Below are positions 58,520 to 64,000 of a stretch of 64,000 nt of DNA, piece by piece. The notes beneath the pieces are model-generated. The model had not been told where the DNA came from. It worked only from the letters and a program-made list of their open reading frames with translations, and searched no databases. Position 1 is the first letter of the stretch. Each line of letters opens with the position of its first letter. The DNA lies in contig JAIUPQ010000006.1 in the NCBI GenBank assembly GCA_020161145.1, positions 1 through 64,000 on the forward strand, read 5' to 3'. This DNA comes from Pseudomonadota bacterium. GTDB lineage: Bacteria; Pseudomonadota; Gammaproteobacteria; Burkholderiales; Burkholderiaceae_C. A program made the translations under genes and the position numbers.

Positions 58520-58966
58520 ATGCTGGACTCCCTCTCTCCTGCCACCCTCTGGTGGCTGCTCGCGGGCCTGCTGGTGCTGGCCGAGTTGCTGACGGGCGCG
58601 ACCTTCTATCTGCTGATGCTGGCGCTGGGCGCCGCAGCCGGTGCCCTGGCCGCCCACCTGGGCCTGGCGGGCACCGCGCAGATGCTCACCGCCGCCTTGA
58701 TTGGCGGCGCCGCCGTCGCGCTGTGGCACTGGCGCCGCGCGCAGCGCCCTGCCCCCACGCCCGTGGCAGCCAACCCCGACGTCAACCTCGACGTGGGCCA
58801 GACGGTGCACGTCACCCACTGGCAGGCCGATGGCAGCGCCGTCGTGCAATACCGCGGCTCGGCCTGGCAGGCGCAGTTGCAAAGCGGCGCGCCGGCACAG
58901 GCCGGCGTGCACACCATCGTCGCCGTGCAAAGCAACCATCTGGTGCTGGCGCCCCACACACACTGA
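58520..58966 (+). CDS. NfeD family protein
   Basis: 148 residues. Two or three membrane segments in the first 75 residues (WWLLAGLLVLAELLTGATFYLLMLALGAAAG) and a C-terminal OB-fold (VDLDVGQTVHVTHWQADGSAVVQYRGSAWQAQL). NfeD short forms work next to SPFH proteins in the inner membrane. Stop lies 18 bases before the SPFH start. Confidence 0.9.
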   Translation: MLDSLSPATLWWLLAGLLVLAELLTGATFYLLMLALGAAAGALAAHLGLAGTAQMLTAALIGGAAVALWHWRRAQRPAPTPVAANPDVNLDVGQTVHVTHWQADGSAVVQYRGSAWQAQLQSGAPAQAGVHTIVAVQSNHLVLAPHTH

Positions 58967-58983
58967 CCACTAGGAACCTCGTT

Positions 58984-59898
58984 TTGGATTACATCGCCCT
59001 CGTCCTGCTGCTGATTGCCGTCGTCTTCATCATCCAATCCGTCAAGGTCGTGCCCCAGCAGAACGCCTGGGTGGTCGAGCGCCTGGGCCGCTACCACGGC
59101 ACCCTGGTGCCGGGCCTGAACTTTCTGGTGCCCTTCATCGACCGCCTGGCCTACAAGCACTCGCTCAAGGAAATTCCGCTGGACGTGCCCAGCCAGGTCT
59201 GCATCACCAAGGACAACACCCAACTGCAGGTGGACGGCATCCTGTATTTCCAGGTTACCGACCCCATGCGCGCCAGCTACGGCTCGTCCAACTACGTGAT
59301 GGCCATCACCCAACTGGCCCAGACCACGCTGCGCAGCGTCATCGGCAAGATGGAGCTGGACCGCACCTTCGAGGAGCGCGAGACCATCAACGCTCAGGTG
59401 GTCAATGCGCTGGACGAGGCCGCCGCCAGCTGGGGCGTCAAGGTGCTGCGCTACGAGATCAAGGACTTGACGCCGCCGGCTGAAATCCTGCGCTCCATGC
59501 AGCAGCAGATCACCGCCGAGCGCGAGAAGCGCGCGCTGATTGCCGCCTCCGAGGGCCGCAAGCAGGAGCAGATCAACATCGCCACCGGTGAGCGCGAGTC
59601 CTTCATCGCCCGCTCCGAAGGTGAAAAGCAAGCCGAGATCAACAAGGCCCAGGGCGAGGCCGCCGCCATCACCGCCGTGGCCGAGGCCACCGCCACCGCC
59701 ATCCGCCAGATTGCCGCCGCCATCCAGGCACCGGGCGGCCATGACGCTGTGCAGCTCAAGGTGGCCGAGAAAGCGGTCGACGCCTACGCCCAACTGGCCC
59801 AGAAGAGCAACACCATGATCGTGCCGGGCAACATGACCGAGGTGGGTGGCCTGATTGGCACCGCCATGGCGCTGATGAAAGCCAATAAGTCCAGCTAG
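58984..59898 (+). CDS. SPFH/stomatin-like membrane protein (paraslipin)
   Basis: 304 residues from a TTG at 58984 (LDYIALVLLLIAVVFIIQSV), preceded by TAGGAA; no ATG or GTG in frame fits the membrane anchor, so TTG is chosen. One N-terminal helix, an SPFH domain (VKVVPQQNAWVVERLGRYHGTLVPGLNFLVPFIDRL to about 200), and a C-terminal coiled coil rich in Glu/Ala (REKRALIAASEGRKQEQINIATGERESF). Forms oligomeric rings at the inner membrane together with NfeD. tRNA-Ser follows 14 bases after the stop. Confidence 0.92.
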   Translation: MDYIALVLLLIAVVFIIQSVKVVPQQNAWVVERLGRYHGTLVPGLNFLVPFIDRLAYKHSLKEIPLDVPSQVCITKDNTQLQVDGILYFQVTDPMRASYGSSNYVMAITQLAQTTLRSVIGKMELDRTFEERETINAQVVNALDEAAASWGVKVLRYEIKDLTPPAEILRSMQQQITAEREKRALIAASEGRKQEQINIATGERESFIARSEGEKQAEINKAQGEAAAITAVAEATATAIRQIAAAIQAPGGHDAVQLKVAEKAVDAYAQLAQKSNTMIVPGNMTEVGGLIGTAMALMKANKSS

Positions 59899-59912
59899 AA
59901 TGCGCGGTTGCC

Positions 59913-60003
59913 GGAGAGATGGATGAGTGGTTTAAGTCGCACGCCTGGAAAGCGTGTGTGGGTTAATAGCCCACCGCGGGTTCGAATCCCGCTCTCTCCG
60001 CCA
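59913..60003 (+). tRNA. tRNA-Ser(GGA)
   Basis: 91 nt including CCA. Acceptor stem GGAGAGA/TCTCTCC with discriminator G, D-loop GATGAGTGGTTTAAGTC, anticodon arm ACGCCTGGAAAGCGT (anticodon GGA), long variable arm GTGGGTTAATAGCCCAC, T arm CGGGTTCGAATCCCG. No intron. Confidence 0.97.
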
Positions 60004-60013
60004 AAGTGATCCA

Positions 60014-60042
60014 AGCCCTTGTTTATCAAGGGCTTTTTTTTT
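60014..60042. terminator. Terminator shared by tRNA-Ser and the LysR gene
   Basis: Perfect eight-pair stem AGCCCTTG/CAAGGGCT with a TTTAT loop (60014-60034) and a run of eight or nine T. It stands 11 bases after the tRNA. The stop codon of the opposing LysR gene (60026-60028) lies inside it, so its last codons are part of the hairpin. Confidence 0.85.
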
Positions 60043-61018
60043 GGGTGCTGGCGTTTGAGGACGATGATGTCGAGCGCCCAACGCTGCCGGCACCAAGCTC
60101 CTTGCGGCTCAGGACGAACGTGTCGCTGTCCGTCAGGCGTTCAATGGCCATATCGATGAATGCCTTGACCCGAAGCGGCTGGTTGCGATTGCCGTAGTAG
60201 AGGTAGACGCTGTACTCACTGCTGACGTGCTTCCCGAGCACTGGCACCAATTGACCCGCCCGTATGTAGGGCGCCGCCGTCAGGTTGGTGAGTTGGCCGA
60301 GTACCTGCCCTCTCAGCGTCGCCTGGAGTTCGAACTCCGCATCGTTGGTCGACAGCGCGGGCGATAGGTGGCGGTACACCACGCTACCGCTGACATCGAA
60401 GCACCATGGCAGCATCTGCCCTGTGGCCGGATGGCGGAACACACTACATCGATGGGCGGCAAGATCCTCCAGGCTGTTCGGCCGGCCGTGGCGCTCGAGA
60501 TACGCTGGCGCCGCACACACCACCAACTGCAAGGGCAGCAGACGCCGCGCGATCAACCCCGGATCGGGCGTCGTGTTGATGCGAAATCCGACGTCCACGC
60601 GGCTCTGAACCCAGTCCCCGATGTGATCGTCCAACTGCACGTCCGGCTCGACCAAGGGGTACTTGCGCGTGTACTCGTCTACCAGGGGCGCAAGCACCCG
60701 AATGAAAGCCGACTCGGGACCGACGATGCGCAACGGCCCCGCAATGTCGTCCCGGGACTGCTTTGCCGCCGCAAGGGCGCGCTCGACGGTCGCCAACGCC
60801 GGTTGGGTGGACTCAAGCAGGCGACGTCCTTCGTCCGTCAGCGCCAGACTGCGTGTGCTGCGATGAAGCAGTCGTGCGCCGAGGTGCTTCTCAAACTGCG
60901 CCAGCAGTTTGCTCGCCGACTGCGCTGAGACTCCCTGAGCCAGCGCCGCGCGCCTGATGCTGCCCAGTTCGACAGACTTCGCCAGTGTTGCGATCGCCCG
61001 CAGTTCGTTGATCCGCAT
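60026..61018 (-). CDS. LysR-family transcriptional regulator
   Basis: 330 residues. Winged helix-turn-helix at 1-62 (LRAIATLAKSVELGSIRRAALAQGVSAQSASKLLAQFEKHLGARLLHRS) and a periplasmic-binding-like effector domain from about 90 (GPLRIVGPESAFIRVLAPLVDEYTRKYP). Divergent from the exported hydrolase gene with 154 bases between starts, the arrangement typical of a LysR regulator and its target. The long, low-complexity tail (RSTSSSSNASTQKKSP) runs into the tRNA-Ser terminator and is probably an accident of the 3' junction, which suggests the gene was joined here by recombination. Confidence 0.9.
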   Translation of the reverse strand: MRINELRAIATLAKSVELGSIRRAALAQGVSAQSASKLLAQFEKHLGARLLHRSTRSLALTDEGRRLLESTQPALATVERALAAAKQSRDDIAGPLRIVGPESAFIRVLAPLVDEYTRKYPLVEPDVQLDDHIGDWVQSRVDVGFRINTTPDPGLIARRLLPLQLVVCAAPAYLERHGRPNSLEDLAAHRCSVFRHPATGQMLPWCFDVSGSVVYRHLSPALSTNDAEFELQATLRGQVLGQLTNLTAAPYIRAGQLVPVLGKHVSSEYSVYLYYGNRNQPLRVKAFIDMAIERLTDSDTFVLSRKELGAGSVGRSTSSSSNASTQKKSP

Positions 61019-61172
61019 CGGTCTTTCAGGTCATTTCGCCGGGCGCCTATTACAACCTATGGTTGCGATTGCTTCAATGGATTGATCGCTAGTTGAATGT
61101 CACTCGAATCTCTAAAGTTTCGATCACGCGTTCAGGTTGGCGCGCTATATCAAAACCGATTTTGGAGAAACC

Positions 61173-62186
61173 ATGAAGCAGCCACTCATCACCGCCATCG
61201 CCACCACCATTGCCGCTTTCAGCATGACCATGACCACCGCCCAAGCCACCACGACCGTCCAGATGACACCTTCAGCCGTTGCCGCCCCTGTTGTGGTCAT
61301 CAAGGCGCATGTCCGCTTCGTCAGCAACGGGATCACCATCGCGGCGACCCTCTTCCGCCCCGATTCGGGCCGTCGGCTGCCCGCCGTCGTCGTCGCGCAC
61401 CCGGCGGGCGGGGTCAAGGAGCAGACTGCCTCCCTCTATGCCGAGCGACTCGCTGCCAAGGGCTATGCGGCGCTCGTGTATGACGCCGCCTACCAGGGCG
61501 AAAGCGGTGGCGAGCCCCGTGGCCTGGAAGACCCGTTCCAGCGTGCCGAGGACGTGCGGGCTGCCGTCACCTACCTTGCCACCCGCAGCGACATTGACCC
61601 GCAGCGTATTGCCGCCCTGGGCATCTGCGCGTCCGGCAGCTACGTGCCCTTCGCCGCGCAGACCGATCGCCGCATCAAGGCTGTGGCCACTGTGAGTGCG
61701 ATCGACCTGACCAAGGAAATCTTCACCAGCCCCGAGGCGCGTGATGCCCTGCTCGACCAGGCCGGCACGTTGCGCAACCTCGAGGCTCGTGGCGAAGGCG
61801 CATTCATGATGAACCACACGCCCACGACAAAGATCGAGGCCGGGACGTTCCCCGAGCGCAGCTTGTTCCGCGAAGCGTACGACTACTACCGCACGCCCCG
61901 CGGCGCGCATCCGCGCTCTACGCAATGGGGTCCGATGCGGATGGACGTGGCGGCCCAGTTCGATGCCTTCGCCCACAACAACTGGATCGCGCCGCGTCCG
62001 CTGCTCATGATTGCCGGCACCGACGCGGACACGCGCCACTACAGCGAGGAAGGCATCGCCAAGGCAACCGGCCCGAAGGAGCTGTACTTGGTGAAGGGCG
62101 CTTCCCACGTCGACCTCTATGACAAGGACGAGTTCGTGCCCAAGGTCGTTGACAAGCTGGCCGACTTCTTCGACAAAGGCCTCTGA
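61173..62186 (+). CDS. Exported alpha/beta hydrolase, dienelactone-hydrolase-like
   Basis: 337 residues from the ATG at 61173. Signal peptide (MKQPLITAIATTIAAFSMTMTTAQA). The alpha/beta core shows VVVAHPAGGVKEQTASLYAERLAAKGYAAL and YDAAYQGESGGEP; the nucleophile elbow reads LGICASGSY with Cys152 in the nucleophile position, as in dienelactone hydrolases, rather than Ser; the likely His is His312 in GASHVDLYD. Substrate unknown, probably a small ester or lactone in the periplasm. Likely controlled by the divergent LysR protein. Confidence 0.82.
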   Translation: MKQPLITAIATTIAAFSMTMTTAQATTTVQMTPSAVAAPVVVIKAHVRFVSNGITIAATLFRPDSGRRLPAVVVAHPAGGVKEQTASLYAERLAAKGYAALVYDAAYQGESGGEPRGLEDPFQRAEDVRAAVTYLATRSDIDPQRIAALGICASGSYVPFAAQTDRRIKAVATVSAIDLTKEIFTSPEARDALLDQAGTLRNLEARGEGAFMMNHTPTTKIEAGTFPERSLFREAYDYYRTPRGAHPRSTQWGPMRMDVAAQFDAFAHNNWIAPRPLLMIAGTDADTRHYSEEGIAKATGPKELYLVKGASHVDLYDKDEFVPKVVDKLADFFDKGL

Positions 62187-62215
62187 GCTCCCCCAGACCT
62201 GCCGCTGCGCGCCTT

Positions 62216-62372
62216 GCCCACTCCACGTCGGTCACCGCCAGCGCCGTCATGTTGATCACGCGCCGCACGGTGGCCGCCGGGGTCATCACGTGTGCGGGCT
62301 TGGCCGCGCCCAGCAAGCTCGTCCGAGACGCCGAAGTTGCTGTGCGACAGCAGCGCCACGCTGGGCGTGATG
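62216..62372 (-). pseudogene. Deleted, diverged copy of the maeB 3' end
   Basis: Segment 62216-62317 corresponds to 62894-62995 with about seven mismatches, and 62318-62372 is identical to 63238-63292; the 242 bases between these blocks in the intact gene are missing. Both blocks encode the C-terminal phosphotransacetylase-like domain of MaeB on the minus strand (ITPSVALLSHSNFGVSDE is readable), but the deletion shifts the frame. The differences in the first block fall mainly in third codon positions, so this copy comes from a related lineage rather than a recent duplication. Confidence 0.85.
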
Positions 62373-62412
62373 GCAACCCACTGCATGGCCGCGCAGGCGA
62401 CCTACTCCGCGC

Positions 62413-62763
62413 TCAGGACATGGGATCAATGAAGACGTGGAGCGTGCGGATCCGTCCGCCATCGATGTGGGCGACGTCGGTCCCGGTGACCGGGCCAGAT
62501 TGCCAGCGTAGGCGGCCAAGGCCATGGTGGCCCACGGCAGGGCCGGTGGCGGTGAAGACGGCTTCAGGCGGCAGGCTGGCGAGCAGTCCGCCCACCGCCG
62601 CGTCGATCGCGGCATGGCCGGCTGCTTGGGTGCCCGGCTCGAACAAGGTCGCATCGGCAGCATAGAGCTCGGCAATCGCGGCCTGGCGACGCACCGCATC
62701 GCGCTCATTGAACACGCGGGCGATGTTGGCCTGCATCAGCTTGTCATAGGCTTGGTCGTCCAT
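62413..62763 (-). CDS. SnoaL/NTF2-like protein
   Basis: 116 residues: MDDQAYDKLMQANIARVFNERDAVRRQAAIAELYAADATLFEPG is the helix-helix-strand opening of a SnoaL-like fold, ending in a beta sheet (TDVAHIDGGRIRTLHVFIDPMS). Such small cone-shaped proteins act as ligand-binding enzymes or isomerases; function not assignable. It lies between the two maeB-derived sequences and is divergent from the exported hydrolase direction, so it belongs to the accessory cassette. Confidence 0.75.
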   Translation of the reverse strand: MDDQAYDKLMQANIARVFNERDAVRRQAAIAELYAADATLFEPGTQAAGHAAIDAAVGGLLASLPPEAVFTATGPAVGHHGLGRLRWQSGPVTGTDVAHIDGGRIRTLHVFIDPMS

Positions 62764-62843
62764 ATTCAGCTCCTCTTTTTTTTATTGCATTCAGAACACA
62801 TTCGCTCTGCATGCGCGGTGGCTTCGCACCCCCTTGTGATGAC

Positions 62844-62869
62844 AAAGAGGCCCCAATCGGGGCCTCTTT
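62844..62869 (-). terminator. Terminator after maeB
   Basis: Perfect eleven-pair stem AAAGAGGCCCC/GGGGCCTCTTT with an AATC loop, 6 bases beyond the maeB stop on its strand. The A/T ends give a U-rich exit in either direction, so it probably terminates from both sides. Confidence 0.85.
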
Positions 62870-62874
62870 GCATG

Positions 62875-64000
62875 TCAGCTCTCGCCGCGCCGCGCCCACT
62901 CCACGTCCGTCACCGCCAACGCCGTCATGTTGACGATGCGGCGCACGGTAGCCGCCGGGGTCATCACGTGTGCGGGCTTGGCCGCGCCCAGCAAGATGGT
63001 GCCCACCGTGATGCCACCGCCTGCGGTGACGCGCAGCAGGTTGTAGGAGATGTTGGCGGCGTCCACGTTGGGCATGACCAGCACGTTGGCGTCGGCGGTC
63101 AGGGACGAGTCGGGAAAGACGCTGTCCCGCACCTCGCGCGAGAGCGCGGTGTCGCCCTGCATTTCGCCGTCGATGGCCAGTTCGGGGTCACGCGCCTGCA
63201 CCAGTGGCAGCGCCGCGCGCATCTTGACGGCGCTGGGCTCGTCCGAGACGCCGAAGTTGCTGTGCGACAGCAGCGCCACGCTGGGCGTGATGCCAAAGCG
63301 CCGCACGGCCGCCGCAGCCAGCAAGGCGATGTCGGCCACCTGCTCGGCCGTGGGGTCGGTGTTGACGTGGGTGTCGCAGATGAACAGCTGCTGCCCCGGC
63401 AGGATCAGCATCTGCATGGCGGCCAGCGTGTGCTGGCCCGGGGCCAGGCCGACCACGTCGCGCACGTGGCGCAGGTGGTCACCGTAGCGGCCTTGCAGGC
63501 CGCAGAGCATGGCGTCGGCCGCGCCGGTCTGCACCAGCATGGCGCCCAGCAGGCTGCCTTTGCTGCGCATGTCTGCCTTGGCGGTGGCCTCGGTGATGCC
63601 GTGGCGGCGCTGCTTGCGGTAGTAGGCCTCGGCGTGGGGCGTGTAGACGGCCGGATCCTGCGGGTTGATGACGGTGCAGTTGCCACCCGGCACCAGCCGC
63701 AGGCCGAACTCTTCGATGCGCCGCTCGATGACCACCGGGCGGCCGATCAGCACGGGGTGCGCCAGACCTTCATCGATGACCACCTGGACGGCTCGCAGCA
63801 CGCGCTCGTCCTCCCCTTCGGCGTAGACCACGCGGCGTGAGGGCGCGCGGCGCGCGGCAGCAAACAAGGGCTGCATGGCGCTGCGCGAGCGGTAGACGAA
63901 CTCACCCAGCCGCTGGCGGTAGGCCTCCATGTCGGCCATGGGGTGGGTGGCCACGCCGCTGTCCATGGCCGCCTTGGCCACGGCCGGCGAGACCGTTTCG
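62875..64000 (-). CDS. maeB: NADP-dependent malic enzyme MaeB, C-terminal part (cut by window edge)
   Basis: At least 375 residues are visible, beginning outside the window (ETVSPAVAKAAMDSGVATHP). The visible part is the phosphotransacetylase-like domain: RRVVYAEGEDERVLRAVQVVIDEG, ADAMLCGLQGRYGDHLRHVRDVVG, GITPSVALLSHSNFGVSD, VLVMPNVDAANISYNLLRVTAGGGITVGTILLGAAKPAHV. The ~30 residues before this domain are the end of a malic enzyme domain, which identifies the two-domain MaeB rather than a stand-alone Pta. It makes pyruvate and NADPH from malate; the Pta-like domain binds acetyl-CoA as regulator but is not a phosphotransferase. Confidence 0.9.
   Translation of the reverse strand, partial: ETVSPAVAKAAMDSGVATHPMADMEAYRQRLGEFVYRSRSAMQPLFAAARRAPSRRVVYAEGEDERVLRAVQVVIDEGLAHPVLIGRPVVIERRIEEFGLRLVPGGNCTVINPQDPAVYTPHAEAYYRKQRRHGITEATAKADMRSKGSLLGAMLVQTGAADAMLCGLQGRYGDHLRHVRDVVGLAPGQHTLAAMQMLILPGQQLFICDTHVNTDPTAEQVADIALLAAAAVRRFGITPSVALLSHSNFGVSDEPSAVKMRAALPLVQARDPELAIDGEMQGDTALSREVRDSVFPDSSLTADANVLVMPNVDAANISYNLLRVTAGGGITVGTILLGAAKPAHVMTPAATVRRIVNMTALAVTDVEWARRGES

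Noticed and set aside
58552-58983. Open frame running through nfeD into the SPFH gene, suggesting a fusion
   Set aside because: The upstream part is an out-of-frame reading of nfeD. The SPFH anchor helix begins at the TTG with a ribosome site, and nfeD has its own stop at 58966.
59913-62883. tRNA-Ser as a phage-type attachment site for the cassette to its right
   Set aside because: I find no second copy of the tRNA-Ser 3' end in the window and no integrase gene; the duplicated maeB end explains the right border better.

Overview
The window is high-GC bacterial DNA whose gene content and gene order (etfBA with an acyl-CoA dehydrogenase and a nitronate monooxygenase, ychF-ubi-dsbC-M61 protease, a seven-subunit-type Mrp antiporter, NfeD/SPFH pair, MaeB-type malic enzyme) suggest a betaproteobacterium of the Comamonadaceae (Acidovorax/Alicycliphilus/Comamonas neighbourhood). 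That placement is inference from gene content, not from a search. Most of the window is ordinary chromosome; it is interrupted by at least three accessory stretches.

Layout. 1-812: the edge of an IS5-family element, one AT-rich orphan gene and an AT-rich gap. 813-11422: housekeeping genes: a C-terminally cut glutaredoxin-like protein, an HD hydrolase, a tRNA-Leu(UAA) gene split by a 226-nt group I intron (minus strand), trkH-trkA potassium uptake, murI, then etfBA, an acyl-CoA dehydrogenase, a nitronate monooxygenase and a fumarylacetoacetase-family enzyme. 11525-25496: a thioredoxin-fold protein, then a heavy-metal island with two complete RND efflux systems in tandem: czcI-czcC-czcB-PII-czcA (Zn/Co/Cd type) and an orphan secreted Cys/Met protein followed by cusC-cusB(CusF fused)-cusA (Cu/Ag type). 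No intact metal regulator lies in the window; only a 37-codon scrap of a sigma-54 activator sits between the two systems. 25501-28022: the cyanide-insensitive type cytochrome bd oxidase (cioAB plus a DUF2474 small subunit).

28128-37056: an 8.8-kb defence island. It holds an EcoR124I-like type IC restriction-modification system (hsdM, hsdS with a 12-bp TAEL repeat tract, hsdR), a RhuM-family gene embedded between hsdM and hsdS, and, between hsdS and hsdR, a PrrC-like anticodon nuclease carrying the R/E/H triad with PrrC spacing. Scraps of a second RhuM gene and of a KAP-type NTPase show decay of a larger defence set. The island is bracketed by a 50-bp imperfect direct repeat that is the 3' end of the M48 peptidase gene, so it entered at that gene and left a C-terminal remnant behind.

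36993-60003: ordinary genes again: M48 peptidase, YjgN-like membrane protein, ychF, a Ubi-type hydroxylase, dsbC, DUF3429, M61 protease, a DUF3108 protein, psd, the mrpA(B)CDEFG antiporter operon ending in a Lpd-like flavoprotein, rpsU, yqeY, a GNAT acetyltransferase, glk, a large Orn/Lys/Arg decarboxylase, nfeD-SPFH and tRNA-Ser(GGA). 60014-62870 is a small accessory cassette (LysR regulator, divergent exported dienelactone-hydrolase-like enzyme, SnoaL-like protein) that carries a deleted, diverged copy of the maeB 3' end next to the intact maeB, which runs off the right edge. Together the two accessory insertions both have a duplicated gene end at the border and no visible integrase, which points to acquisition by homologous recombination with related strains.
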